This document shows, in pieces, positions 8,719-17,194 of a stretch of DNA of 64,000 nt. The number at the start of each line of letters is the position of its first letter. Positions within the stretch are counted from its first letter, which is position 1. The notes under the pieces are model-generated. The model did not search any database. It was given only the letters and a program-made list of their open reading frames with translations, and was not told the origin of the DNA. This DNA comes from Simiduia litorea (lineage in GTDB: Bacteria > Pseudomonadota > Gammaproteobacteria > Pseudomonadales > Cellvibrionaceae). A program made the translations under genes and the position numbers. The DNA is taken from contig NZ_AP031497.1 in NCBI RefSeq assembly GCF_042853465.1, positions 620,001 to 684,000 on the forward strand. Direction: 5' to 3'.

Positions 8719-10776
8719 CTAGCTTGCAAAAGGTGTTGGTTCTAAAACGGGCAGGGTGAATGTCACTTTTGTGCCCTTACCGACTTCTGAAAATACATCT
8801 AGCGTTCCGTCTAGCTCTTTTATGTACTCGCGGGATAGGTATGCACCAATGCCCATGCCCTTGCCCGACTTGGTGGTGTCGAAGGGTTTGAACAGGCGGT
8901 TGTTGATGAAGTCCCAATCCATACCACAGCCAGTATCCTGAATGGTGATGCAGGCGGTGTTGTTATCGACGCTCAGTGTAACATGCACACCGCCATCTTC
9001 GTCGGTTGCATCGAGCGCGTTTTTGATGAAGTGGCTGATGGTCATCACCAAGCGCACTTCATCGGCGTGAATGGTGTGGGTGGTTTTATCCAGTTTGCTG
9101 GTGAGTTGTTGCTTGCCTGAGCGACATTCTTCGATCGCTTGGCGCACGGCATCGGTGATTTTAATTTCTTCGATTAATTCGTTTTTACCGCGCTTTAGTT
9201 TTTTCAACAGGTTGCGCATACGCTCTACCGAACTGTCGATAGTGCTGATGGCGTCGTCGAAAAAGGCGGGGTTGTGCTTATGCTTTTCGGCGTTTTTTAC
9301 CACCAGTGCCTGCTGGGCGATTAAGTTATTGAGGTCGTGAATAATAAAGGCCACTAGCTTATTGTAGGTGTCGAATTGACGGTTCTCCGCTAACTGCTCA
9401 GATTGCTGGTGCAGTTTCAGGTAGCTGGCCAGCTGTCGGCCGGTGGTTTTAAGTAGGTCTAAGTCTTCCCAAGTTAATAAGCTGCTCGTTTGCGGTTCGC
9501 TTAAGGCCATAAAGCCGATCAACTCTTTACCGGCAATAAGCGGAAAGATAAGCCAGAGTTCGTGAATGTTTTCCGCCCAAAGTGGCAGTAGTTCATTGTG
9601 CTGGCTAAGGGTTTGGTTATCTTTTGCCGCGGGAAAGTAAATCCATTCTGCTTCCAGCATATTTTTGCAGAAGGGGCTATTAGCAGGCTCTTTTGCGAGG
9701 TGCAGTTGGCTGTTGATGGAGAGTTGGAATACCGGCACAAATTGATCTGATTTACGTATCCAAAGCGCACCGCCCAAGGCTTTGGTAATAGATGCGGCGG
9801 CGAGAAAAGCCCGTTCGTTGGCCTCTTCCTCATTGGCCGGCAGGGCTAAGAAATTGATCAGCCTTAGCCACTCGCTGCGGTAATCGTATTTGTGGCGGAA
9901 TAAGTGTTTGTTGATTTGTACAGATAGGCGGGCCCGTAAACGCGAGCTCATCATCAGCGTGACAATCATCAGCGTGGCGGCAATGAGCACCAAGCTATAG
10001 ACCACCGAGCCCCAGTTGCCACCGTAAATTCGCACATAATAGCCGCCCAGTGAGAGCACCATAAACAAGCTACCAACGGCGACCAGTGAGGTGGTGTAAA
10101 AGGCGATGGGGCGCGATAACACGAGGTTGGCTGGCAGCGGGCCCTGCTGGCCCAATACCTGGCTGCCGAGTGCAATAAATAAACACACGCCGATGGACAC
10201 GGCCGCGCGCGACTGCCAGAGCAGCGGGTCGTACTCTTGGAAAATGATGGCGTGACTATAGAGGTACACATCGTAAAGAAACAGCGCGCCAAGGCTGATG
10301 GTAATGAGTTTATTTTGGCGATTGTTTTCGGTGGCATAGCGATAGGCTTGCTCGACACATACCAAGCAGGCAACCGAGAGCAGTAGGGCCACCCAGGTTG
10401 AGACGTGGTAGAGCGGTTCGAATTCATTAATGGCCGCGAGCAGCACCAGCCCCGTGGCAGGCCAGCTAATGGCAAACAGTATGTTTAGGCTTGTGGGCAA
10501 TTTATGCCGATTGGTGCGCGTGAGCATGTGCCGTAAGGCGAGTGTCCAGGCGGCAAAGTGCAGGCATTCAATGACTAAAATATAGTAGGGTGAAAGCGCG
10601 AAGTTACTGAAGGTGAGGGCTATGGCGACTAAGTTGACGCCGTGGATGACGGCCGCACCGGCAAAGCCAAATAGCTGGGGGTTTTTGCGTCGGCCGGCAA
10701 ACAGTACCCCCGCGAGTACCCAAGCTAGGATGGCGGCACATAGAAAGGCCGTGAGCGATACCTGTGAAAACTCCAT
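8719..10776 (-). CDS. prsK: PEP-CTERM system sensor histidine kinase
   Basis: A 685-residue kinase. The N-terminal third (about 1-290) is hydrophobic with eight to nine membrane segments. A GAF-like domain (about 310-460) follows. The kinase core has the H-box IIHDLNNLIAQQ (His near 480), an N-box HFIKNALDAT, and ATP-lid motifs DTGCGMD and GKGMGIGAYLSREY. This order of domains is typical of PrsK, partner of PrsR in exosortase loci. The signal sensed is unknown. It heads the prsK-prsR pair; an 8-bp inverted repeat at 10835-10861 lies upstream. Confidence 0.92.
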   Translation of the reverse strand: MEFSQVSLTAFLCAAILAWVLAGVLFAGRRKNPQLFGFAGAAVIHGVNLVAIALTFSNFALSPYYILVIECLHFAAWTLALRHMLTRTNRHKLPTSLNILFAISWPATGLVLLAAINEFEPLYHVSTWVALLLSVACLVCVEQAYRYATENNRQNKLITISLGALFLYDVYLYSHAIIFQEYDPLLWQSRAAVSIGVCLFIALGSQVLGQQGPLPANLVLSRPIAFYTTSLVAVGSLFMVLSLGGYYVRIYGGNWGSVVYSLVLIAATLMIVTLMMSSRLRARLSVQINKHLFRHKYDYRSEWLRLINFLALPANEEEANERAFLAAASITKALGGALWIRKSDQFVPVFQLSINSQLHLAKEPANSPFCKNMLEAEWIYFPAAKDNQTLSQHNELLPLWAENIHELWLIFPLIAGKELIGFMALSEPQTSSLLTWEDLDLLKTTGRQLASYLKLHQQSEQLAENRQFDTYNKLVAFIIHDLNNLIAQQALVVKNAEKHKHNPAFFDDAISTIDSSVERMRNLLKKLKRGKNELIEEIKITDAVRQAIEECRSGKQQLTSKLDKTTHTIHADEVRLVMTISHFIKNALDATDEDGGVHVTLSVDNNTACITIQDTGCGMDWDFINNRLFKPFDTTKSGKGMGIGAYLSREYIKELDGTLDVFSEVGKGTKVTFTLPVLEPTPFAS

Positions 10777-11083
10777 TATATTTGTCGTCCGTGAAGCAAG
10801 GGCTAGGGTTTGTTACTGGTTATTCGTTTGGTGCCACGAGCGCTAAATTGTACCGCTCGTGAAAGGAAGCAAATTTTACCTACTCGGCAACAGGCTCTAG
10901 TCTAACGGGTCTGCGTATTTGTACAAATGCCGCCGGGCCGAACTATAGTCAAATCGGGCACTGGATTGGGGGATGTGGCGGCTAATCTTCCCAATTGGTG
11001 ACAGGAGTCTCGTCAAGTGGGCTTTGGGCGAGTAGAGTATCCATACCTTCACTTTTTATCGGTAGCTTTTCTTCTCTTAAACT
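10777..11083. other. Divergent intergenic region prsK / RmlD-like gene
   Basis: About 307 bases with no supported gene. It holds the inverted repeat CACGAGCG...CGCTCGTG (10835-10842 with 10854-10861), which could be an operator or a hairpin in the prsK leader. No convincing sigma-70 or sigma-54 promoter was found for either gene, although two divergent promoters must lie here. Confidence 0.5.
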
Positions 11084-11971
11084 ATGGCCATAAATATTCT
11101 GCTAACGGACACTTCCTCCCCTTTAGGTATTGGCCTGAGAAATAAGTTTGAGTCCACCATCTTTCGATTTGTTGCCGAGCATCCTGCTGAGCTCAGCTGG
11201 CGGGATGAGTCGCAGGTGCGCGAATACCTAGCTGAGATAAAACCACATCTGGTACTAAACACCACCGGTTGGGGCGAGGGCGCGGCGATTAAGCCCGACT
11301 TGTTGGCCGATGGCGCCGAGTGTTTGGGGCGCTGCTTGGCGGGGTCTTCGGTCTCGGTATTACACTTGTCGAGTTATCGGGTTTTTCACGGAGAAGGCAA
11401 GGTCAGTCACACAGAGGTAGATGTACCGAAAGCGGCGAGTGATTTATCGAAAGCGTTTGCGCAAGCCGAGTCGGCCATTTTGGGAGCGCTAGAATCTTCT
11501 CTCGTGTTGCGTTCTAGCTGGGTGCTTTCTACTGAAGGCGGTAGTTTGTTGGCGCGTTTGCTGGCCGACTTTGACGCTGGCCGCTCTACGGTTATTAGCG
11601 AGCATTGGCGTGGCACGCCGGTGATGGTTAATGATGTGGTGCGCGCGGTTTACGCGGTTACGCAGCAAATTATTTACGGGGCTAATAACTGGGGTGTGAT
11701 GCATTTCGGCAGTAGTGATGTGTGTTCTGAATCCGTTTTTGCCCATAAAGTTCAGGATATGGTGCAAGCAGAAACGGGCCGGCTTTTACGGCTGGAGGAT
11801 ATTGAAACAGAAACGGATAATAGTGCTGTTTTAGAGGTGCGACGCCTGCGCGATTGTTTTGGTTTGCAGCCTAGGAGCTGGCGCCAAGGTTTGCGCCCAG
11901 CGGTTCGACGCTGGTTAGAGCAGCGCAGTCTATTAGCGGAGGCTGACGCTACGCTGGTGGAAAATGATTAA
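11084..11971 (+). CDS. RmlD-like sugar-nucleotide-binding protein, likely non-catalytic
   Basis: A 295-residue extended short-chain dehydrogenase of the dTDP-4-dehydrorhamnose reductase (RmlD) type: INILLTDTSSPLGIGL in place of the usual GxxGQLG loop, LVLNTTGWGEG, SSYRVFHGEG (compare STDYVFDG) and SKAFAQAESAIL where the active YxxxK followed by xGE is normally found. The lysine is kept but the catalytic tyrosine position is serine. It may be a regulatory or binding homologue rather than a working reductase. It faces away from prsK and is followed by a strong terminator. A link to the polysaccharide locus is likely from position only. Confidence 0.75.
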   Translation: MAINILLTDTSSPLGIGLRNKFESTIFRFVAEHPAELSWRDESQVREYLAEIKPHLVLNTTGWGEGAAIKPDLLADGAECLGRCLAGSSVSVLHLSSYRVFHGEGKVSHTEVDVPKAASDLSKAFAQAESAILGALESSLVLRSSWVLSTEGGSLLARLLADFDAGRSTVISEHWRGTPVMVNDVVRAVYAVTQQIIYGANNWGVMHFGSSDVCSESVFAHKVQDMVQAETGRLLRLEDIETETDNSAVLEVRRLRDCFGLQPRSWRQGLRPAVRRWLEQRSLLAEADATLVEND

Positions 11972-12002
11972 GTGTATACCTGAGCTGCTGTGGCTGCTTG
12001 AG

Positions 12003-12036
12003 CATAAAAAAACCCGCTAATGCGGGTTTTTTTATG
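12003..12036. terminator. Bidirectional rho-independent terminator
   Basis: The stem AACCCGC/GCGGGTT with a four-base loop is flanked by A- and T-runs. It sits between the convergent RmlD-like gene and fabB and can end both transcripts. Confidence 0.9.
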
Positions 12037-12052
12037 CCGCGAGTGCGGATTA

Positions 12053-13264
12053 TTAGTCTAGCTTTTCAAACACCAAGCAGGCGTTGGTGCCACCGAAGCC
12101 AAAGCTATTCGACATGGCGCGCTTAATCGCCACTTCTTTACGCTCGGTCAAAATGTTTAAGCCTTTGGCCGCTTCATCTATCGCGGTGATGTTCGCGCTG
12201 GCACACAGAAATTTGTTTTCCATCATCAGCAAGCAGTAAATTGCCTCTTGTACGCCGGTGGCACCTAGTGAGTGACCCGTGAGTGATTTAGTTGAGCTGA
12301 TGGCGGGCGATTTTTCGCCAAATACGGCTTGAATTGCACCTAGCTCGGCCATGTCACCTACCGGTGTGGACGTGCCGTGTGAGTTGATGTAGTCGATGTC
12401 GCCGTTAACCGTGGACATGGCCATTTTCATGCAGCGCTGTGCGCCCTCGCCCGAGGGGGCAACCATGTCGTAGCCGTCTGACGTGGCACCGTAGCCTACC
12501 AGTTCTGCGTAAATTTTCGCGCCGCGCGCTTTCGCGTGCTCGTATTCTTCTAAGACCAAACAGCCACCGCCGCCGGCAATGACGAAGCCATCGCGCTCGG
12601 CGTCGTAGGCGCGTGACGCTTGCTGTGGGGTTTCATTGTATTTGGTGGAGAGTGCGCCCATAGCGTCGAACAGTGCTGTTAGGGTCCAGTGCTCTTCTTC
12701 GCCGCCGCCGGCAAAGACGATGTCTTGCTTGCCCATTTGGATCAACTCCATGGCATTGCCAATGCAGTGGGCGCTGGTGGCGCAGGCAGAGGAGATGGAG
12801 TAGTTGTAGCCTTTGATTTTAAACGGCGTGGCCAAGCAAGCCGAAACCGTCGAGCCCATGGTTTGGGTGACGCGGTAAGGGCCGACGCGTTTAATGCCTT
12901 TTTCCCGCGCTATGTCGGCAGATTCCACCAAGTTAGCAGATGAGGCGCCGCCGGAGCCCATGATGAGGCCGGTGCGCTCGTTGGAGACTTGCTCTTCGGT
13001 CAGTTTGGCGTCTTCGATCGCCTGCTTCATCGCTACGTAAGAGTAGCCGGCGGCATCGCCCATGAAGCGCAAGGTCTTGCGATCTATGTGTTCTTTCAGG
13101 TCGATATCTACAACGCCAGCCACTTGGCTGCGAAAGCCCATGTCCGCATATTCTTGCTTGAAGCGAATGCCTGAGCGGCCTTCGCGCAGAGCCTCGACAA
13201 CGGATGCTTTGTCAGTTCCGATGCAGGAAGTGATGCCTAAGCCGGTAACTACTACGCGTTTCAT
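12053..13264 (-). CDS. fabB: 3-oxoacyl-ACP synthase I
   Basis: A 403-residue condensing enzyme of the KAS I/II type. The nucleophile is Cys161 in ISSACATSAHC, with the two active-site histidines His296 (NSHGTSTPVGD) and His331 (TGHSLGATG). It extends acyl-ACP in type II fatty acid synthesis and, paired with FabA, makes unsaturated fatty acids. It follows fabA by 119 bases on the same strand, the fabAB arrangement found in gammaproteobacteria, which supports FabB rather than FabF. The gap holds two inverted repeats (13290-13320, 13331-13348) that could be intercistronic structures. Length is normal for the family. Confidence 0.96.
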   Translation of the reverse strand: MKRVVVTGLGITSCIGTDKASVVEALREGRSGIRFKQEYADMGFRSQVAGVVDIDLKEHIDRKTLRFMGDAAGYSYVAMKQAIEDAKLTEEQVSNERTGLIMGSGGASSANLVESADIAREKGIKRVGPYRVTQTMGSTVSACLATPFKIKGYNYSISSACATSAHCIGNAMELIQMGKQDIVFAGGGEEEHWTLTALFDAMGALSTKYNETPQQASRAYDAERDGFVIAGGGGCLVLEEYEHAKARGAKIYAELVGYGATSDGYDMVAPSGEGAQRCMKMAMSTVNGDIDYINSHGTSTPVGDMAELGAIQAVFGEKSPAISSTKSLTGHSLGATGVQEAIYCLLMMENKFLCASANITAIDEAAKGLNILTERKEVAIKRAMSNSFGFGGTNACLVFEKLD

Positions 13265-13289
13265 AAGTGACCTCTGAAGTGAAGTTAGG

Positions 13290-13348
13290 TCGAGCGCCGT
13301 CGAAAGGTGCGAGCGCTCGATCTAGCAATTATCGCACAAGAGTGCGAT
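13290..13348 (-). repeat. Two inverted repeats in the fabA-fabB gap
   Basis: TCGAGCGC (13290-13297) pairs with GCGCTCGA (13313-13320), and ATCGCAC (13331-13337) pairs with GTGCGAT (13342-13348) across a 4-base loop. Neither has a T-run on the minus strand, so they look like mRNA-stabilising or attenuating hairpins rather than terminators. Confidence 0.5.
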
Positions 13349-13383
13349 AGCTGCTTTTGGATTGCCAATGCAATTGAATGTTA

Positions 13384-13908
13384 TTAGAAGGCGTCTGTGT
13401 TGCCAAATAAGCCGACGCGCAAATCTTTGGCGAAATAGATGTCTTTGCCGTCAACGGATACGCGGCCATCGGCGATACCCATGATGAGTTTGCGCTCGAT
13501 CACGCGCTTCAAGTTGATGTGGTAGGTGACCTTCTTCGCTGTTGGCAAAATCTGGCCGGTAAACTTCACTTCACCTGAACCCAGTGCGCGACCGCGACCT
13601 GGATTGCCTTTCCATGCCAGGAAAAAGCCAACTAACTGCCACATGGCATCTAAACCTAAGCAGCCTGGCATCACTGGGTCGCCAGGGAAGTGGCAGTCGA
13701 AAAACCAAAGGTCTGGGTTGATATCGAGCTCGGCGACAATTTCACCTTTGCCAAATTCACCGCCTTCCGCAGAGATATGCACGATGCGGTCGAGCATGAG
13801 CATGTTGGGGATAGGAAGTTGGGCGTTGCCCGGGCCAAACATGCGGCCATGGCCACACTCGAGTAAATCGTCGCGTGTGTAGGCATTCTTTCTGTCAGCA
13901 GGGATCAT
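13384..13908 (-). CDS. fabA: 3-hydroxydecanoyl-ACP dehydratase/isomerase
   Basis: A 174-residue protein, close to the 172 of E. coli FabA. The catalytic pair is His73 (WFFDCHFPGDP) and Asp87 (GCLGLDAMWQ), in the hotdog-fold context. It dehydrates 3-hydroxydecanoyl-ACP and isomerises trans-2- to cis-3-decenoyl-ACP, the branch point for unsaturated fatty acids. It is first in the fabA-fabB pair. The first ATG gives a protein starting MIPADRKNAYTRDDLLECG, which fits the family start. Confidence 0.97.
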   Translation of the reverse strand: MIPADRKNAYTRDDLLECGHGRMFGPGNAQLPIPNMLMLDRIVHISAEGGEFGKGEIVAELDINPDLWFFDCHFPGDPVMPGCLGLDAMWQLVGFFLAWKGNPGRGRALGSGEVKFTGQILPTAKKVTYHINLKRVIERKLIMGIADGRVSVDGKDIYFAKDLRVGLFGNTDAF

Positions 13909-14012
13909 ATATCGCCTTTCATCGTGGTGGGGCCAAAGCCCAGTCTACAAAGCCCGCCATTCTACCGGCTGAGGAGTGGTTGTCTAGCCTAGATCTTAGG
14001 CCAAACAGCGGG

Positions 14013-14975
14013 TCAATGGTCGCGCGCTACGCTGAAATTGGCCAGATCGACCAAGGCCTGTTTGTAGTTGGACTCAGGCAAAACGGCCAGTTTGGCGATG
14101 GCTTCTTGCGCTTGGTACTTGGCCGCCTCAAGGGTGTAGGCTGAGCCGCCAGTGGCGTGAACGACCTCAACCACGGCGCTGAGTAGGCTGGCATCGCCAT
14201 CGCGAATGGCTTTTTTTATCAGTTGCTGCTGGTTGGCGTCGCCTTTTTCTATCGCGCGCAACAGGGGTAGTGTGGGTTTGCCTTCGGCCAAGTCATCGCC
14301 CACATTCTTACCCAATGTGGCGGCGTCGCCTTCGTAATCTAGGGCGTCGTCAACTAGCTGGAAGGCAAGACCTAAGTGGTAACCATAGGCCCTGAGTTGC
14401 TCTTGCATGGTTTTCGGTGCACCCGCAAGAACCGCCGCTGCTTCACAGGCGGCCTCAAATAGTGCGGCGGTCTTCTTGTGAATAACGGTGTAGTAATCGG
14501 CTTCGCTAATGTCGGGGTTTTTGGCGTTGACTAGCTGTTGCACTTCGCCTTCGGAGATGATGTTGGTGGTGTTGGCGAGAATATTCATGATATCCATGCT
14601 GCCGATACCCACCATCATCTGAAAGGCGCGGGAGTAGAGAAAGTCGCCCACCAGTACCGAGGGCGCGTTGCCCCATTGCGCATTAGCAGTGGGGCGTCCG
14701 CGGCGCAGCGCCGACACATCGACCACATCGTCGTGTAGCAACGTGGCTGTGTGGATAAATTCGATAATGGCAGCCAGATCAAGGCGTGCGTCCTTTTTAT
14801 AGTCGAGCGCGTTGGCACATAGCAGCACCAGCAGAGGGCGCAAGCGCTTACCGCCTGCTTCTACTAAGTAGTGGCCAATATTCTCCACCAGCCCTACATC
14901 TGAGTGCAGTTGCTTGATAATCAGTTGGTTGACCTGCTCGAAATCAGCGGCAACGGCTTTGTGGAAAGACAACAT
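14013..14975 (-). CDS. ispB: Octaprenyl diphosphate synthase
   Basis: A 320-residue all-alpha trans-polyprenyl synthase. The first aspartate-rich motif is DDVVD (82-86), with the following arginines in LRRGRP; the second is LVDDALDY (about 208-215). KRLRP near residue 43 is the isopentenyl-diphosphate site. It lengthens farnesyl diphosphate to the C40 side chain of ubiquinone. It lies divergent from rplU, as in E. coli and Pseudomonas, across a shared promoter region. Product chain length is inferred from context. Confidence 0.95.
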   Translation of the reverse strand: MLSFHKAVAADFEQVNQLIIKQLHSDVGLVENIGHYLVEAGGKRLRPLLVLLCANALDYKKDARLDLAAIIEFIHTATLLHDDVVDVSALRRGRPTANAQWGNAPSVLVGDFLYSRAFQMMVGIGSMDIMNILANTTNIISEGEVQQLVNAKNPDISEADYYTVIHKKTAALFEAACEAAAVLAGAPKTMQEQLRAYGYHLGLAFQLVDDALDYEGDAATLGKNVGDDLAEGKPTLPLLRAIEKGDANQQQLIKKAIRDGDASLLSAVVEVVHATGGSAYTLEAAKYQAQEAIAKLAVLPESNYKQALVDLANFSVARDH

Positions 14976-15066
14976 AGAAGTTTCACTCTGCAGGCCTGGG
15001 CGGTTGGCATGCTAGGCAGGGTGAGTGGGGGTGTCAAGGTTAGTGAATAAGTATGACTTAAGGAGG

Positions 15067-15095
15067 TTGCGGTTAGCTGGTCGATGAAGTAGAAT
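15067..15095 (+). promoter_or_regulatory. Sigma-70 promoter of rplU-rpmA
   Basis: TTGCGG (15067-15072), a 17-base spacer and TAGAAT (15090-15095) are followed by a GC-rich discriminator (CGCGCACC), a feature of growth-rate and ppGpp-controlled promoters. It is about 100 bases before the rplU start. Confidence 0.7.
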
Positions 15096-15196
15096 CGCGC
15101 ACCCTGAAATTGCACACGACGCAAGTTGATAAAATGCAAGCCTGACAGTAGGTGCGCTACTTCGTGTCGTCCAGTTTTGTGAATTGGAGCGGAAAT

Positions 15197-15508
15197 ATGT
15201 ACGCAGTATTTGAAAGCGGTGGTAAGCAGCACCGTGTGATCGAGGGTGAAACCCTTAAGCTAGAAAAGATCGAAGTTGCCACCGGCGGCAAGATCGAGTT
15301 CGATAAAGTGCTATTGGTTGCCAATGGCGACAAAGTTTCTTTGGGTGAGCCTGTTGTTAAAGGCGCACTGGTTACCGCAGAAGTTGTAAGCCACGGCCGC
15401 GCTGACAAGGTAAAAATTGTTAAGTTCCGTCGTCGTAAGCACTCGATGAAGCGTCAAGGTCATCGTCAGTGGTTCACCGAAGTTAAAATCACTAGCATCA
15501 AAGCTTAA
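15197..15508 (+). CDS. rplU: 50S ribosomal protein L21
   Basis: 103 residues from the ATG at 15197, the same length as E. coli L21. The frame extends upstream to 15152, but the family begins MYAVFESGGKQHRV and a GGAGCGGA ribosome site sits just ahead. The C-terminal signature KFRRRKHSMKRQGHRQ is clear. It binds 23S rRNA in the large subunit. It is first in rplU-rpmA-obgE. Confidence 0.97.
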   Translation: MYAVFESGGKQHRVIEGETLKLEKIEVATGGKIEFDKVLLVANGDKVSLGEPVVKGALVTAEVVSHGRADKVKIVKFRRRKHSMKRQGHRQWFTEVKITSIKA

Positions 15509-15526
15509 TTAAAGGAGTATTGACTC

Positions 15527-15787
15527 ATGGCTCACAAAAAAGCTGGCGGTAGTACCCGTAACGGTCGCGATTCCGAAAGTAAACGTCTTGGCGTAAAGCG
15601 CTTTGGCGGTCAGGTAGTATTAGCAGGTAACATCTTGGTTCGTCAGCGCGGAACGCGTTTCCACGCAGGTGAGAACGTTGGTGTTGGCAAGGATCACACC
15701 TTGTTCGCCAAGGCTACCGGTGAAGTGAAGTTTGAAGTAAAAGGCGCTAACAACCGTAAATTCGTCAGCATTATTCCTGCTGCCTAA
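15527..15787 (+). CDS. rpmA: 50S ribosomal protein L27
   Basis: 86 residues beginning MAHKKAGGSTRNGRDSESK, the hallmark L27 N-terminus that reaches toward the peptidyl-transferase centre. The rest (GVKRFGGQVVLAGNILVRQR, GKDHTLFA) matches the family throughout. It is 18 bases after rplU with an AAGGAG ribosome site. Confidence 0.98.
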   Translation: MAHKKAGGSTRNGRDSESKRLGVKRFGGQVVLAGNILVRQRGTRFHAGENVGVGKDHTLFAKATGEVKFEVKGANNRKFVSIIPAA

Positions 15788-15815
15788 TTTCGGCGTATAG
15801 CTCTTGGTTTTACGG

Positions 15816-15845
15816 AAAGCCCTGTCGTCCGCGATGGGGCTTTTT
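15816..15845 (+). terminator. Terminator after rpmA
   Basis: AAAGCCC pairs with GGGGCTTT around a loop of about 13 bases and is followed by a T-run. It would end or attenuate ribosomal transcripts before obgE. Confidence 0.75.
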
Positions 15846-15915
15846 GCGTTTTAGTCTTTATGTAATTTTTCAGCTGTGTGCTGGCAAATACCGCCCATTG
15901 CGGCAGGAGTAACGT

Positions 15916-17130
15916 GTGAAGTTTGTTGATGAGGCGCCCATTTTTGTAGCCGCCGGTAAAGGTGGTAACGGCTGTCTGAGCTTTCGCCGTGAAAAATTTG
16001 TCGAAAACGGTGGCCCGGACGGTGGCGACGGTGGCGATGGCGGCAGTGTGTATTTGGAAGGCGATGCCAGCCTCAACACGCTAATCGATTATCGCTACCA
16101 GCCGAAATATCGCGCCGCCGATGGCGAGAAGGGTCGTCCGGCGCAGTGCACGGGCGCCAAAGGCGAGGACGTGATTTTAAAGGTGCCGGTAGGTACCACG
16201 ATTATCGATGCTGAAACCAACGAAATTCTGGGCGACATCAAGGCTGCTGGTGAGCAGTTGATGGTGGCGCACGGTGGCTGGCATGGTTTGGGCAACTTGC
16301 GCTTTAAGAGTTCCACCAATCGCGCGCCGCGCAAGACCACGCACGGTAGCGAGGGGCAGCAGCGCACCTTGAAGCTCGAGTTGAAGGTGTTGGCTGATGT
16401 CGGTTTGCTTGGCTTGCCCAACGCCGGCAAATCGACCTTTATTCGCGCCGTTAGCTCGGCTAAGCCGAAGGTGGCGAACTATCCGTTTACCACCTTGGTG
16501 CCCAACTTGGGTGTGGTTAAAGTGCAAGCGCACCGCAGTTTTGTGGTGGCGGATTTGCCTGGCCTGATTGAAGGTGCCTCAGAGGGTGCCGGCTTGGGTA
16601 TTCGGTTCTTGAAGCATTTAACCCGCTGCCGCGTGCTGCTGCACCTTGTGGACATGGCGCCGTTTGACGAATCTGATCCGACTGAAAATGCGCTGGCTAT
16701 CGCCAAAGAGTTGGATGCTTTTAGCCCAACTTTGGCCGAGCGCGAGCGTTGGTTAGTGTTAAACAAAGCCGATTTGTTGCCGGAGGCTGAGTTCAATACG
16801 CGCTGCGATGCGCTCATTGAAGCGATGGATTGGCAGGGCCCGGTGTTTAAAATTGCGGGTATTAATCAGCAGGGTACCGACGAGTTAGCGGGTCGCTTGA
16901 TGGATCACCTGGAAGCTGTTTGGGAGGCTGAAGAGGAAGATCCTGATAAGGCAGAGGCTGAGCTTCAAGCGCAAGAGCAAATGCAGCGCGAGGCGCGCGA
17001 GCGCATTGCTGAGCTGCGCGAACGCTATCATGCGCGCAAGGCCGAGCGCAAAGCGGCGGGTGAAGATGGTGGCGATGACGATGATTGGAATGAGGACGAC
17101 TACGACGTCGAGTTTGTCTACGAGCCTTAG
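15916..17130 (+). CDS. obgE: Obg GTPase, ribosome assembly factor
   Basis: 404 residues from a GTG start preceded by CAGGAG. The glycine-rich Obg fold (1-158) has GGDGGDGGDGG. The G domain has G1 LPNAGKST (about 168), G3 DLPGLIEGASEGAGLG and G4 NKADLL. A long acidic C-terminal tail (DDDDWNEDDYD) is typical of gammaproteobacterial ObgE. It assists 50S assembly and stringent control. It follows rpmA after a terminator and precedes proB by 64 bases, a conserved order. Confidence 0.97.
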   Translation: MKFVDEAPIFVAAGKGGNGCLSFRREKFVENGGPDGGDGGDGGSVYLEGDASLNTLIDYRYQPKYRAADGEKGRPAQCTGAKGEDVILKVPVGTTIIDAETNEILGDIKAAGEQLMVAHGGWHGLGNLRFKSSTNRAPRKTTHGSEGQQRTLKLELKVLADVGLLGLPNAGKSTFIRAVSSAKPKVANYPFTTLVPNLGVVKVQAHRSFVVADLPGLIEGASEGAGLGIRFLKHLTRCRVLLHLVDMAPFDESDPTENALAIAKELDAFSPTLAERERWLVLNKADLLPEAEFNTRCDALIEAMDWQGPVFKIAGINQQGTDELAGRLMDHLEAVWEAEEEDPDKAEAELQAQEQMQREARERIAELRERYHARKAERKAAGEDGGDDDDWNEDDYDVEFVYEP

Positions 17131-17194
17131 TCTGAGGCGGCTTCGTACGACAAAAACACAATGTTAATTTACCAACACGAAGGACAGGAGTTTC

